From Gemmatimonadota bacterium (GTDB taxonomy: Bacteria > Gemmatimonadota > Gemmatimonadetes > Gemmatimonadales > GWC2-71-9), in NCBI GenBank assembly GCA_003222115.1, contig QHUL01000054.1, positions 62,001-126,000 on the forward strand: DNA of 64,000 bases. Reading direction: 5' to 3'. Below are positions 38,849 to 48,554 of the stretch, piece after piece. The number at the start of each line of letters is the position of its first letter. Position 1 is the first letter of the stretch. The notes beneath the pieces were generated by a model that saw nothing but the letters and a program-made list of their open reading frames with translations, made no database searches and was not told where the DNA came from. Both the position numbers and the translations under genes were made by a program.

Positions 38849-39720
38849 TCGAGGTTCTCCAGCTGCTCCCGGAATTTCTCCAGTTCGCCCTTCATCGCGA
38901 TCACCGCCTGCGTGATCGCGGCGTCGTTGGCCTTCGAGCCGATCGTGTTGACCTCGCGCAGCACCTCCTGCGCGAGGAACCCGAGCTGCTTGCCAACCGC
39001 CCCCTCCTTCGCGAGCGCCTCGCGGCACGCGGCGACGTGCGTGCGCAGCCGCACCAGCTCCTCCGTGATGTCCACCCGGTCGGCGAGCAGCGCGATCTCC
39101 ACTGCCAGGCGCTGCTCGTCCACGCGTACGCCCGCCGCGAGCTCCGCCACGGCCTTCTTCAGCCGCTCCAGCTCGGCCCCGAGCCGGGCCGGCGCCCGCG
39201 CCTCCACGCCGCGCGCCAGCTCCGCAATGGCGTCGAGCCGGCGCGCCAGATCCGTCGCCAGGGCCTGTCCCTCGCGCGCGCGCATCTGCAGCACCTCGCC
39301 CGCCGCCTGCTCGACGATCGGTGCGAGCTCGCCCCAGGCGACGGCATCCACGCCGTTCGCCTGGATCGTCAGCACGTCGGGCTGCCGGGCCACGAACGCG
39401 AGGTCCGGCTCGCCCTTGAGCTTGAGCTTCCGCTTCAGTTCCCGCAGCGCCGCCACGAGCTGCCGCGCGCGCGCCAGATCCACCAGCACCGTGCCCTCGC
39501 CGGGCGGCGGCTCCAGCCAGCGGGCCGTGACTGCCACATGCCCGCGGTCCAGGAGCTGGCGCAGCCGGTCCCGCAGCGGGCCCTCCATCCCGCTCAGCTC
39601 GAACGGCAGCCTGAACTGCGGATTGTAGTAGCGGTGATTGACGGTGCGGATTTCGATCCGCAGCCGCCCGCCGAGGGCGCTCCCGTCGGCGGTTCCGAAC
39701 CCCGTCATGCTCCGCGGCAC
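38845..39720 (-). CDS. yicC: YicC family endoribonuclease-like protein
   Basis: Family of endoribonuclease-related proteins, commonly upstream of gmk. The 291-residue sequence starts with the diagnostic RSMTGFG, followed by EIRTVNHRYYNPQFRLP, and ends with the DUF1732-type GFLAQEVLREVNTIGSKAND. The first codon is GTG at 39718-39720; the ATG four codons later is also possible. Confidence 0.92.
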   Translation of the reverse strand: MPRSMTGFGTADGSALGGRLRIEIRTVNHRYYNPQFRLPFELSGMEGPLRDRLRQLLDRGHVAVTARWLEPPPGEGTVLVDLARARQLVAALRELKRKLKLKGEPDLAFVARQPDVLTIQANGVDAVAWGELAPIVEQAAGEVLQMRAREGQALATDLARRLDAIAELARGVEARAPARLGAELERLKKAVAELAAGVRVDEQRLAVEIALLADRVDITEELVRLRTHVAACREALAKEGAVGKQLGFLAQEVLREVNTIGSKANDAAITQAVIAMKGELEKFREQLENLE

Positions 39721-39764
39721 AGACTTTAAACGTAGTCGCGCAAAGCACTTAGGTCAATGGGCCC

Positions 39765-41582
39765 TCAATTCGTGAAGACCCAGCGCACGCCGTACAGCTG
39801 CGGGCGTCGCGGATAGTCGAGTCCGGGCACGTAGCTCGCGCGCATCAGGTTGTTGTTGCGGATCATCCAGAAGATCGTGACGCCGACGATCTGCATCTCC
39901 ACGTTCGTTTCCATGAACGTCGCGCCCGGTAGCAGGAGCGGCGCCGCGCCCGTCACATCGCGCCCCGCCGTGCCGGTGCTCCACGACTCCGCGGCGATCT
40001 CGCCCCGGAGCGTGAACACGCCGCTCTTGTACACGCGCCAAAACTTCGAGGCGAACGTCAGCGACACGCGCGCGTGATGCGGTGGCTCGAAATCGTTACC
40101 GTATGCGATGCGCGGGTGGAAATACCAACCGGCGAGCTGCAGCCCGGGGAGCGGCCGGAGGCTTGCAGAAACCGTGAGGTAATCGGTTTGCAGGGAGGGG
40201 CTCAGGCTGCCGACGTTCTGGAGCGCGGCCGGCCGGCCGAGCGGCGCGAACGGGTCGCGGCGCACGGCGCCGACCTCGAGCGTAACCCAGCGACGGTCCC
40301 ACCGCACGGCGCCCGCCAGCGCCGTCGCGTTCTGAGTGAAGTCGGCGGCGAGGGTCGGCGCCTGGAGGTCGTTCGTCAAGGCAACGTCCCCGCGGGCCGA
40401 GAAACCCAGGGGCAGCTCGACGCCGGCGCCGAGATGCAGCGCGCTGCCATGGCGCCCCCCGACGTAGGCGGCGTGGCGGGCATCGGCATCGAGCGTTATC
40501 CGCCGCACCGGGATCCAGGAGACGCGCCCCTCGAGTTGCCAGGGGCGTGGCTCGTCCCGCAGACGGACCGCGAGCTCGGCGTGGCCGCGCCGCCACGTGT
40601 TGCCCACCTCGACGATACCCTGCGACAGGGAGCGCTTGGTCACGGCCGTGTCGCGCTGCACCGTCGCCGTGGCGAGCGTGAGCTGCAGCCGCGGGCCCAG
40701 TCCATCGGCGCGCTGCGTGAGGAACAGCCGGAAGATGCCGTCGCGCCGCCGCTGCCGCACCTCGTCCGTGAGGACGCCGGCGTCGCGGTGCCAGTCGGAG
40801 CTCAGGATCTGGTAGGACGCCCCGGCGCGCGGGGTGGGGACGTATTCGACCTTCAGCCACAGGTCGACGTCGCGGAAGGCGGTGGTCGCGCTGCTCGAGA
40901 AGCCGTCGATCGTGTTCCAGTCGGCGGCGAGCGACAAGCCGAGCCCCGAGCGCCAGCGCTTGGCGAAGGCGCCGCGGTAACCCTGGTTGCTCGCCTCGCC
41001 CGAGAGGATGCGGATCTCGCTCGTGGGGACGGTGGACTCACGGCGCGCGCTGACGAGGTACACGCGCAGCTGCGCCGGCAGCACCACGACGTCCACCCGC
41101 TCGAGCGGCGCGAGCGGGATGCGGGCCGGATCGACGTAGACCGAGTCGCGGCCCAGCGGGAGGTACGGCACGCCGTCCCAGTAGATCTCGACGCCGGCCG
41201 GCCCGCGCCCGCCGTACATCACGTATTCCGCCTGGCCGTAGTACCCTCCCCGCGCCACGTACACGCCCGGGACGTGCGCCAGCAGGTCGCTCAGGGTCCG
41301 GACGTTCGTGAAGACCAGGGAGTCGATGGGAAAGGAATAACGCCTGCCGCGCGGCATGGGGCCGGCGGGGAGCGGGGCGGCGAACGCCGGCAGGAGCCGC
41401 GGCGCCGTGTCCCGCGCGGCGGTCGTGTCCCGCCGGGTCGTATCGCGAACGGCGGTATCGCGCGCGGCCGTGGGCGCGCGCCGGGTGGTGGTGTCGACTT
41501 GCGCCGCCGCGACCTCCGCCCCCGCCGCACTCCCCGCCAGCGCGAGGCACACCGCGCCCGCGAGGAGGCGGCGACGAATCAC
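39765..41582 (-). CDS. Outer-membrane plug/beta-barrel protein (TonB-receptor-like)
   Basis: Predicted outer-membrane protein of 605 residues. Signal peptide RRRLLAGAVCLALAGSAAG; an Asp/Thr/Arg-rich low-complexity spacer (repeats of RDT, about 35-60); a plug-like domain with LSDLLAHVPGVYVARGG and IYWDGVPYLPLG (about 95-180); then many amphipathic beta strands to the end. The barrel is about 400 residues, short for a TonB-dependent receptor, and no clear TonB box is seen. GTG start at 41580-41582 overlaps the pepA stop. Substrate unknown. Confidence 0.75.
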   Translation of the reverse strand: MIRRRLLAGAVCLALAGSAAGAEVAAAQVDTTTRRAPTAARDTAVRDTTRRDTTAARDTAPRLLPAFAAPLPAGPMPRGRRYSFPIDSLVFTNVRTLSDLLAHVPGVYVARGGYYGQAEYVMYGGRGPAGVEIYWDGVPYLPLGRDSVYVDPARIPLAPLERVDVVVLPAQLRVYLVSARRESTVPTSEIRILSGEASNQGYRGAFAKRWRSGLGLSLAADWNTIDGFSSSATTAFRDVDLWLKVEYVPTPRAGASYQILSSDWHRDAGVLTDEVRQRRRDGIFRLFLTQRADGLGPRLQLTLATATVQRDTAVTKRSLSQGIVEVGNTWRRGHAELAVRLRDEPRPWQLEGRVSWIPVRRITLDADARHAAYVGGRHGSALHLGAGVELPLGFSARGDVALTNDLQAPTLAADFTQNATALAGAVRWDRRWVTLEVGAVRRDPFAPLGRPAALQNVGSLSPSLQTDYLTVSASLRPLPGLQLAGWYFHPRIAYGNDFEPPHHARVSLTFASKFWRVYKSGVFTLRGEIAAESWSTGTAGRDVTGAAPLLLPGATFMETNVEMQIVGVTIFWMIRNNNLMRASYVPGLDYPRRPQLYGVRWVFTN

Positions 41583-43096
41583 GCCGCCGCGCGCTTCAGA
41601 ATGAATTCCGAGAAAAGACGCACGCCGACCGCCGTGGGCCCCTTGGGCTGATGGGGCCCCTCGTTCTCGGTGTAGGCGGTCCCGGCGATGTCGAGGTGGA
41701 CCCACGCGAAGCCGTCGACGAATTCCCGCAGGAACCAGCCGCCCGCGATCGACCCGGCGCCCCGCCCGCCGGAGTTCTTCACGTCCGCGATGTCCGATTT
41801 CAGGAGCTCCCGGTATTCGTCCCACAGCGGCAACGGCCAGCAGCGCTCCCCCGCCCGCTCTCCCGCCTCGCGTACCTCGGCGAGCAGCGTCTCGTCGTTT
41901 CCCATTTGGCCGATCGCCACGTGCCCGAGCGCGACGACCACCGCCCCCGTGAGCGTGGCGGCGTCGATCACGGCCGCCGGCTTGAAGCGCCGCGCGTACG
42001 AGAGCGCGTCGCACAGGATGAGCCGCCCCTCGGCGTCGGTGTTGATGATCTCGATGGTCTTGCCGAGATGGCTCTTGACGACGTCGCCGGGCTTCACCGC
42101 CGTACCGGACGGCAGGTTCTCCGTGGCCGGGATCAGGCCGACCACGTTCACTTTCGGCTTCAGCAAACCCACGACCTCGAACGCACCCAGCACGGCCGCC
42201 GCTCCGGACATGTCGTACTTCATGTCCTCCATGCTCTGCGCGGGCTTGATCGAGATGCCGCCCGAGTCGAACGTGACGCCCTTGCCGATCAGCGCGATCG
42301 GTGCCGCGTCCGCGGCCCTCCCCGCCCCCTGGTACTCGAGCACGATGAACCGCGGCTCCTCCTGTGTACCCTGCGCCACCGCGAGCAGTGCCCCCATGCC
42401 TTCGGCCTTCATCGCCGCGCGGTCCAGCACCGTGATGCCGAAGCCGTGTTGCTGGGCCAGCTGGCGGGCCTGGTCCGCGAGGTAAGTCGGCGTACACACA
42501 TTGCCGGGCTGCACCTGGAGATAGCGGGCCAGCCTGTGGCCGGCGGCGATCGCGTCGCCGATGCGCCGCCCCGCCTCCGCCTCTTTGGCTTCCGCGGCCG
42601 GCACCACCATCGCGACCGCCTCGACGTCGGGTTTCGGATCGTCGTTCGTCCGTTTCAGCTCGGTGAACGCCCACGCCCCCTGCCCTGCCCCCTCGACCGC
42701 CACCTGCCCCACATCGCGGGCGCTCACCCCGTTCCGCGCTTCGGCCGCCACCGCGAAATGAAACCGCGTCGCCCCCAGCGCCCGGGTGCGGCGGGCGGCC
42801 ACCGCGGCGGCGCGCCGCAGCGCATTGCGGCTTACCTCATTTGCCTTGCCCACGCCGACGAGCAGGATCCGCTGCGCCTTCCCGGCGGGGGGATAGAGGA
42901 GGCTCGTCTCGTCACGCTTGCCTTTGAAATCACCGCTCGCGATGGCCCGGGAGACGAGCCCGCCCGTCGCTTTGTCGAGGTCCGCGAGCGACGCGGGGAC
43001 GTCGCTGCCCTCCGCCAGGGCGACGGCGAGAAGGGGGGTCTCGATCTGGGGGAGGGCGGCCGTGGCGACGGCGCTCGTGACGGTCTTAGCGGACAT
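41579..43096 (-). CDS. pepA: Leucyl aminopeptidase (M17 family)
   Basis: Cytosolic di-metal aminopeptidase that trims N-terminal residues from peptides. The 505-residue protein has a variable N-terminal domain (about 1-175) and the catalytic domain with [16 protein letters not shown] (metal Lys/Asp), [12 protein letters not shown], and the signature NTDAEGRL followed by DALSYA. The C-terminal part has [11 protein letters not shown] and HLDIAGTAY. It overlaps the icd stop by 11 bases. Confidence 0.94.
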   Translation of the reverse strand: MSAKTVTSAVATAALPQIETPLLAVALAEGSDVPASLADLDKATGGLVSRAIASGDFKGKRDETSLLYPPAGKAQRILLVGVGKANEVSRNALRRAAAVAARRTRALGATRFHFAVAAEARNGVSARDVGQVAVEGAGQGAWAFTELKRTNDDPKPDVEAVAMVVPAAEAKEAEAGRRIGDAIAAGHRLARYLQVQPGNVCTPTYLADQARQLAQQHGFGITVLDRAAMKAEGMGALLAVAQGTQEEPRFIVLEYQGAGRAADAAPIALIGKGVTFDSGGISIKPAQSMEDMKYDMSGAAAVLGAFEVVGLLKPKVNVVGLIPATENLPSGTAVKPGDVVKSHLGKTIEIINTDAEGRLILCDALSYARRFKPAAVIDAATLTGAVVVALGHVAIGQMGNDETLLAEVREAGERAGERCWPLPLWDEYRELLKSDIADVKNSGGRGAGSIAGGWFLREFVDGFAWVHLDIAGTAYTENEGPHQPKGPTAVGVRLFSEFILKRAAA

Positions 43097-44291
43097 GCTC
43101 GATAATGCACTCGGCGAACGTGGAGGTCGAGACCTCGATCGCGCCAGGCAACTGGCGGGCGAGATCGTAGGTCACCCGTTTGGAGGCGATGGCCCCCTCG
43201 ATGCCGCGAATGATGGCCGCGGCCACGTCCGTCCAGCCAAGTTCCTCGAACATCATCGCGCCCGAGAGGATGACGCTGCAGGGGTTGACCTTGTCCTGCC
43301 CCGCGTACTTGGGCGCGGTGCCGTGCGTCGCCTCGTACACGGCGTAGCCGTCGCCCACGTTGCCCCCCGGGGCGAGGCCGAGGCCGCCCACCTGGGCCGC
43401 CGCGGCATCGGACAACAGGTCGCCGTTGAGGTTCGGGGCGGCGATGACGGAGTACTCGTCCGGCCGCAGCACGAGCTGAGCGAACATCGCGTCGGTGATG
43501 CGGTCCTTGATCACCACCTTGCCGCCGTCCCCTTTCCCCTTTCCCAGTTCGCTCTCGGGAATCGTCCGATCCCCGAACTGTTTCCGCGCGACCTCGTATC
43601 CCCACTCTCGAAACCCGCCCTCGGTGAACTTCATGATGTTGCCCTTGTGCACGAGCGTGACCGAGGGGCGCCGCGTGTGGATCGCGTATTGAATCGCCTT
43701 CGCCACCAGCCGCTGCGTGCCGAACTGCGACATCGGCTTGATGCCGATCGCGCTGCCGGGGCGGATCTTCGCGTCGTAGCGCTCCGTCAGGAATCGGATG
43801 ACCGCGTCCGCAGCGTCGCTTCCAGCCTCGTACTCGACGCCCGAATAGACGTCCTCGATGTTCTCGCGGAAGATCACGACGTCGAGCTTGCCGGGCTGCT
43901 TCATGGGGGACGGGACCCCCTCGAAGTAGCGTACGGGCCGGATGCAGGCGTACAGGTCGAGCACCTGGCGCAGCGCGACGTTGAGCGAGCGGATCCCGCC
44001 GCCGACGGGCGTCGTAAGCGGCCCCTTGATCGCGACCCGGTGCGCCCGGATCGCGTCCAGCGTGGCCTGCGGCAGCCAGCTGTTGGTGGCGTTGAATGCC
44101 TTCTCCCCTGCGAGCACCTCGAGCCATTCGACCCGGCGGCGGCCGCCGGATGTCCGCTCGACCGCGGCGTCGAACACGCGGCGCGCGGCGCGCCAGATGT
44201 CGGGGCCGGTGCCGTCTCCCTCGATGAACGGAATGATCGGCCGATCGGGCATGATCCAACGTCCCTGCTGGAACTCGATGCGGTCACCCAT
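43086..44291 (-). CDS. icd: Isocitrate dehydrogenase (NADP type)
   Basis: TCA enzyme making 2-oxoglutarate. The 401-residue protein has [12 protein letters not shown], the substrate loop [42 protein letters not shown], and the late [23 protein letters not shown] preference is inferred from overall E. coli-like length and order. ATG at 44289-44291 follows GGAGGAG at the right distance; a GTG six codons earlier (44309) is possible. Confidence 0.94.
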   Translation of the reverse strand: MGDRIEFQQGRWIMPDRPIIPFIEGDGTGPDIWRAARRVFDAAVERTSGGRRRVEWLEVLAGEKAFNATNSWLPQATLDAIRAHRVAIKGPLTTPVGGGIRSLNVALRQVLDLYACIRPVRYFEGVPSPMKQPGKLDVVIFRENIEDVYSGVEYEAGSDAADAVIRFLTERYDAKIRPGSAIGIKPMSQFGTQRLVAKAIQYAIHTRRPSVTLVHKGNIMKFTEGGFREWGYEVARKQFGDRTIPESELGKGKGDGGKVVIKDRITDAMFAQLVLRPDEYSVIAAPNLNGDLLSDAAAAQVGGLGLAPGGNVGDGYAVYEATHGTAPKYAGQDKVNPCSVILSGAMMFEELGWTDVAAAIIRGIEGAIASKRVTYDLARQLPGAIEVSTSTFAECIIEHVR

Positions 44292-44446
44292 CTTCCGGTG
44301 CTCCTCCACGGGCCGGTGCTAATGGTTGGTGCAGTCTACACGCTCCGGTTAGGCTCGCGCCACCGGCCTTGCAACTCGCCCCGGAGAGGGCTACATCATC
44401 CCATCCCACACGATCTCGGTATCCCGTAAACCGCGGAGGTGTCCCC

Positions 44447-45837
44447 ATGCGAATCAGACGGATGTCGGGAAGCCTGCTTCTGGTCCTGACGGCGGCGGCG
44501 TGCGAGCGCTCTCCCGAAACCATTACGGGGAATGCGCCCCGTCCGTCCATGGCCACGGCGACGGCCGCGACGAGCCTGCAGGGGACGATCGGCATCAACG
44601 TCCTGCTCAAAGGCCCCGCGACGGCGGCGCAGCTCGCGGAGCTCAACACGCTGGGCACGGTGACCGACGAGATTCCCGAGCTCAACGCGCTGCTCATGGC
44701 CCGCTCGACGCGGTGGCCGTGAGCGACTTCACCGGCGGACTCAGCACGTGGGATATGGACGCAGTGAACGTCACGGTGAGCCCCTTCACATCCACCCGGA
44801 ACACCTCGGGCTTCACCGGGGACGGCGTATTCGTGGGCATACTCGACACCGGGCTGCTCGACAACTGGCGGTCGTATTTCCCAGCGGACCGCATCGCCAC
44901 GCAGTTTGCGATCGCGTTCCAGGGTGGAGGCGGCGCCATGAACAAGGGCGCCGTGCCGTCCCAGCCCAACGTGTGGGAGCACGACCAGAACTCTCACGGC
45001 ACGCACGTCACCAGCACCATCCTCGGGTACCGCTTCGGTGCCACACCGATCAACGGGGTCGCTCCCAGGGCGACGATCATCCCGGTGAAGGTGCTGAAAC
45101 AGAGCGGCTTCGGCTGGTCCTCGATGATCGCGCGCGGCATCGTGTACATCACCGACCTCAAGATGGCGGGGCAACTCGGGGCGAGTCCGGCCGTGATCAA
45201 CATGAGCCTGGGCGGGCCCACCCTCGACGTCGTGGAGCAGGCGGCGATCGACCGGGCGGTAGCGCACGGCGTCATCATCGTGGCGGCGGCCGGTAATGCG
45301 GGCACGAAGGGCATGGGCTTTCCCGGGGCCTACGAGCCGGTGATCTCGGTGGCGGCCGTGGGCTGGACGGGGCAATGGGTCGCGCACCCGTTTGGGAGCG
45401 GCACGTTCTGCAACTCGCCCCGCAACTGGTGGGTGTGCGGCGACGTGGCCGACCCGACGGACCCGAACGACTTCTTCATCGCGCCGTTCTCCAGCCGCCA
45501 GAAGGCGGGGCAGGATCTCGACGTGGCCGCGCCCGGAGTGTTTACGGTAGGCCCCTATCAGCTGAATAGCGGCTCCCGGCTCAGCTACTTCTTCTTGAGC
45601 GGCACGTCCATGGCGACCCCCCACGTGGCGGGAATCGTGGCGTTGATGGCGCAGAAGGACCCGGCACTGACTGCCGGCGGCGCCGAGACGATTCTCGAGG
45701 GGAGTGCAACCGCGCTGCCGGCGGGCTCGCGCTCGATCACGAATCCGGACGGCTCCCCGGGCACAGTCAGCTGGGGGACCGATGCCACCGGCGCGGGGCT
45801 CGTCACCGCGGACGCGGCTCTCGCGGCGACTCCGTAG
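44447..45837 (+). pseudogene. Subtilisin-like serine peptidase (S8), reading frame broken by a frameshift
   Basis: A secreted subtilase whose reading frame breaks once. Frame one runs from ATG 44447 (ribosome site GGAGG) to TGA at 44722: a lipoprotein-type leader (LLLVLTAAAC) and an I9-like propeptide (GINVLLKGPATAAQLAELN). From about 44690 the other frame continues to 45837 with the complete catalytic domain: Asp in VGILDTGL, His in NSHGTHVTSTI, the oxyanion-type AAAGNAG and Ser in LSGTSMATPHVAG. A single-base change near 44690-44720 would join them. It may be a real null allele or a sequencing or assembly error; no slippery site is seen. A good terminator follows. Confidence 0.8.
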
Positions 45838-45861
45838 CGCGGGTTGGTCGTTGCTTCCCCG

Positions 45862-45890
45862 GGGCCCGCTTCGTGGCGGGCCCTGTTTTT
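45862..45890 (+). terminator. Rho-independent terminator after the subtilase
   Basis: GGGCCCGC (45862-45869) pairs perfectly with GCGGGCCC (45876-45883), with a six-base loop, and is followed by TGTTTTT. It lies 25 bases beyond the subtilase stop and separates it from the next plus-strand unit. Confidence 0.85.
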
Positions 45891-45942
45891 CCACGACCGG
45901 CGGGGTTGCGCTCCCGAAAGTGCTGCGCCTAACATTGGAGCG

Positions 45943-46290
45943 ATGCGACAGGCCACGACGCTCACGGTGCTGCTGCTGGCTGCAGGGTGCTGGCTCGCGG
46001 GAGGACCCGGCGGTCTCACGGTGCGCGCCCTGCTCGCCTGCCAGCACCACCACGCGGCGGCGGGCCACGCCGGACACCACGGCCCGGTCGCGCCGAGCGA
46101 CCCCCCCTGCTTCTGCGCGGACATGACGGCCGCATCCGACCTGGCGACGGTGTCGCCAGCGGTGCCGGTCCCGGAGCTCCTCCCGGTGCTGACGGCGCCG
46201 GTGATCGCATTCACGGACCCTTCCCCCTTCCCTCTTCCCCCTTCCCCGTCTTTCGCTCCGGAGTCTCCCCCGCCCGATCCGTGCGCGTAG
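45943..46290 (+). CDS. Small secreted His/Cys-rich protein, unknown function
   Basis: A 115-residue product I do not recognise. A hydrophobic leader (about 6-20, possibly a lipoprotein type with AAGC) is followed by a CQHHH-AAAGHAGHHG cluster (about 33-47) and CFCAD (about 56-60). Together these offer seven or more His/Cys ligands and suggest metal binding outside the cytoplasm. The C-terminal third is Pro-rich (FPLPPSPSF). ATG at 45943 has GGAG upstream. It begins a four-gene unit with a porin, a membrane protein and an FMN-binding-like protein. Confidence 0.6.
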   Translation: MRQATTLTVLLLAAGCWLAGGPGGLTVRALLACQHHHAAAGHAGHHGPVAPSDPPCFCADMTAASDLATVSPAVPVPELLPVLTAPVIAFTDPSPFPLPPSPSFAPESPPPDPCA

Positions 46291-46326
46291 GCTGACCTCC
46301 CTTTCACCTACAGCGTCGGGGGAAGC

Positions 46327-47379
46327 ATGCGCAATACGCTCTGTGGCGTGTTGCTCTGCGGCTGTGCGGCAAGTGCCGCGGCCCAGGGCACGCCGGTCAC
46401 GTTCGAGGAGCCGCAACCCGTGGCCGTGACGGGGTTCGCGGTGGGCCGCGCCGACTACGATCGGCTCGCCCGCAGCAACAGCTTCACGGCCGGGAAGATC
46501 GGCGTGAGTCTGTTCAAGCCTGTGGGAGAGGCCTATTTGTTCGCGCAGCTGACGACCGCACTCGAAGACGGCCAGACCTCCACCGAGATCGACAACCTGC
46601 TCGTGAGCTGGACGCCGCAGCGGGCGAACCGATGGACAGTCGCATTCGGTCGGTTCGACGCGCCGATCGGCTTCGAGCGCGATGACGAGCCCTTGAACCT
46701 CATCGCCACGAATTCCTTCAACTTCGCGTACGCGCGCCCCGGCAAACTCACCGGCGTGCAGCTGCATTACACCGTGACGCCGCGGTTCGAGCTGTGGGGC
46801 GTCGCGGCCAACGGGTGGGACGTCGCGGCGGACAACAATCGGGGGAAGACGGCGCTCGCCCGCGCCCAGTGGATCCCCATTCCGTGGGTGACCCTGGGAG
46901 TCACGGGAGTGTATGGCCCCGAGCGCGACGCCACCGATGCGCATCAGCGTTCCCTGTTGTCGAGCGACCTCACCGTTGACCGCGGGCGCGTGATCGTCGG
47001 CGCCGAGCTCAACCTCGGCCGGGAGCAGGATCCCGCCGGGAACCCGACGTGGCGCGGTGGTGCGGTGACGGCGTTCCTGCGCCTCACGCGCAGCCTCGGG
47101 TTCACCGCCCGATACGATCAACTGGAAGACTCGGACGGCCTCCTCACCGGCACGCCCCAGATCCTGCGATCCGTCACCGTGGGCCCGATGTGGTACTTCT
47201 CGCGCGCGAGCGAGGGGATCTTCAGCAACATCGAGCACACCCGCTTCCACCTGCCGCAGATCGCACTGCGGGGCGCCGTCCGCGCGGATTGGTCGTCCCA
47301 GCCGTTCTTCACGGATGCGAGCGGCGGGCTGCAAGGGTCGAATACCCGAGGTATCCTCGAGCTCGTGTACATCTTCTAG
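46327..47379 (+). CDS. Outer-membrane beta-barrel porin-like protein
   Basis: Predicted outer-membrane barrel of 350 residues. Signal peptide MRNTLCGVLLCGCAASAAAQ, then alternating hydrophobic strands and charged loops, ending with the aromatic C-terminal residue expected for barrel assembly (VYIF). Segments such as WTVAFGRFDAPIGFERDDEP resemble the phosphate-selective or BBP-type porins found in Gemmatimonadota and Bacteroidota. Substrate unknown; neighbours hint at metal or redox cofactor handling. Confidence 0.75.
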   Translation: MRNTLCGVLLCGCAASAAAQGTPVTFEEPQPVAVTGFAVGRADYDRLARSNSFTAGKIGVSLFKPVGEAYLFAQLTTALEDGQTSTEIDNLLVSWTPQRANRWTVAFGRFDAPIGFERDDEPLNLIATNSFNFAYARPGKLTGVQLHYTVTPRFELWGVAANGWDVAADNNRGKTALARAQWIPIPWVTLGVTGVYGPERDATDAHQRSLLSSDLTVDRGRVIVGAELNLGREQDPAGNPTWRGGAVTAFLRLTRSLGFTARYDQLEDSDGLLTGTPQILRSVTVGPMWYFSRASEGIFSNIEHTRFHLPQIALRGAVRADWSSQPFFTDASGGLQGSNTRGILELVYIF

Positions 47380-47392
47380 GCGGAGGGATTCC

Positions 47393-47938
47393 ATGCTGTA
47401 CGACTTGCGGCACGCGGACGCCCGGATCAAGTGGCTCGTGACCTGCCTGCTCGCCACGCTCGGCCTCTCCTACGTGTTCGGCGCGCTCATGGTCTCCCTC
47501 TACGCGGGATTCACACCGCGGGGTGTGGCGGCAACCTACCGCGGTCGGGAAATGTCGATGCCGATGCCACCCGAGACGACCATGGTCCTGGAGCATCCGA
47601 TGGCCATGGCCGAGTTTGCCAAGCCGGAGACTCACACCGTCGACACCAATCTGCTCATCCAGGACACCCACGTGCACGTCCCGATGTACGGCATGATCGC
47701 CGCTGCCTTGTCGCTCGTAGTCGTCGGCCTATCCCTGGAGCGACGCCGGGCGTTCGGCCTCATCACCGTGCTCTTCGCCGCGCCGTGGCTCGACTTCGCC
47801 GGCATGTGGCTCACCAAGTTCGCCTCCGCGCGCTTCGCGATCATGACGCTCGTCGGCGGGTGGGCGATGGGCTTGGGCTATGTCGTCGTGGCGGCGCTGG
47901 CAGTCCAACAGATGTGGTTTTCACGCGAGAGGAGTTGA
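47393..47938 (+). CDS. Four-helix membrane protein with Met/His-rich periplasmic loop
   Basis: A 181-residue inner-membrane protein, not recognised. Helices lie at about 14-38, 98-118, 122-142 and 148-175. The large loop between helices 1 and 2 has REMSMPMPPETTMVLEHPM, AMAEFAKPETHTV and QDTHVHVPMYGM, i.e. methionine and histidine groups typical of copper-handling loops (an inference). It follows the porin after 13 bases and precedes the FMN-binding-like gene by three bases, so it is one transcript. Confidence 0.6.
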   Translation: MLYDLRHADARIKWLVTCLLATLGLSYVFGALMVSLYAGFTPRGVAATYRGREMSMPMPPETTMVLEHPMAMAEFAKPETHTVDTNLLIQDTHVHVPMYGMIAAALSLVVVGLSLERRRAFGLITVLFAAPWLDFAGMWLTKFASARFAIMTLVGGWAMGLGYVVVAALAVQQMWFSRERS

Positions 47939-47941
47939 CCG

Positions 47942-48493
47942 ATGAACGTGCCGATGCGCCTGGCGACGATCGCCGCGGTCCTCCACATCACTCCCGCCGT
48001 CGTGCTGGTGAAGCGCCCGGACGCGGTTCAGGCCCTGCTGCCGGGGGCGGACGCCTACTTCGCGCGCGAGGTGCACCTGAGCACGCCGGACGCCCACCGC
48101 CTGCACAAAGCGGTGGAGTGGAGCCCCGAGGACGGCGTGCTGACGTTCTACGTGGGGAGGACCGGGTCGGCGGCCGTCGGCGCGCTCGAGTTCGTGCGCG
48201 TGGACACGCCCCACGGACCGATCGAGGTGGCCGTCGGTTTCACCCCGCAAGGCACGGTGCGCGGCGTGCTCGTCACCAAGGCCACGGTCGAAATGAAGCC
48301 GTGGGTGCTCGAAGCGGTGGGCGCCGGTCTCACAAACCACTATCGACAGCTCAAGCCCGGCGATACCCCAAACGGGGCCGCCGCCATCGCCGGGCAGGCC
48401 GGTGATCTCGCCGTGTACATCGCCGGAGAGGTGGACAAGGGCGTGGCCCGGGCGCTGGCCGCCTACGGGGCGTTCTACACAGGGAGCGCCTAG
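47942..48493 (+). CDS. FMN-binding-domain-like protein
   Basis: A 183-residue protein with a possible N-terminal leader (MRLATIAAVLHITPAVVL). The part from about residue 90 (VAVGFTPQGTVRGVLVTKA, then a C-terminal helix GDLAVYIAGEVDKGVARAL) recalls the FMN-binding domain of RnfG/NosR-type proteins. The usual S/T-GA-T flavinylation motif is not evident, so covalent FMN is doubtful. Last gene of the four-gene unit; a terminator follows 14 bases later. Confidence 0.5.
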   Translation: MNVPMRLATIAAVLHITPAVVLVKRPDAVQALLPGADAYFAREVHLSTPDAHRLHKAVEWSPEDGVLTFYVGRTGSAAVGALEFVRVDTPHGPIEVAVGFTPQGTVRGVLVTKATVEMKPWVLEAVGAGLTNHYRQLKPGDTPNGAAAIAGQAGDLAVYIAGEVDKGVARALAAYGAFYTGSA

Positions 48494-48507
48494 GGCGCAG
48501 AAACACG

Positions 48508-48538
48508 AAACCGCCCGGCGCTCGGCCCGGGCGGTTTT
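48508..48538. terminator. Bidirectional rho-independent terminator
   Basis: AAACCGCCCG (48508-48517) pairs perfectly with CGGGCGGTTT (48528-48537); T residues follow on both strands. It lies between the plus-strand FMN-binding-like gene and the minus-strand zinc-ribbon gene and would stop both. Confidence 0.85.
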
Positions 48539-48554
48539 GCGGAGAGGCTCTCAG

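Noticed and set aside
39765-41582. Full TonB-dependent siderophore receptor
   Set aside because: A plug-like domain is present, but the barrel is short, no TonB box is seen, and no transport genes are next to it, so only a general outer-membrane call is made.
43531-43556. Pyrimidine-rich CCCCTTTCCC stretch in icd as another word-repeat element
   Set aside because: There is no complementary arm, and it encodes a Gly/Lys loop that is plausible for the enzyme.
44690-44722. Programmed ribosomal frameshift in the subtilase
   Set aside because: There is no slippery heptamer or T/A run and no obvious downstream pseudoknot; a mutation or sequence error is simpler.
44284-47457. A 1057-codon open frame on the minus strand across the subtilase and porin region
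   Set aside because: It is antisense to genes with clear family motifs and terminators, its sequence is low in hydrophobic order and rich in Arg/Gly/His, and long antisense frames are expected at this GC content.
48508-48538. Word-repeat palindromic element like those in comF and radA
   Set aside because: It has a short perfect stem with T runs on both sides and lies between convergent genes, so it is an ordinary bidirectional terminator.
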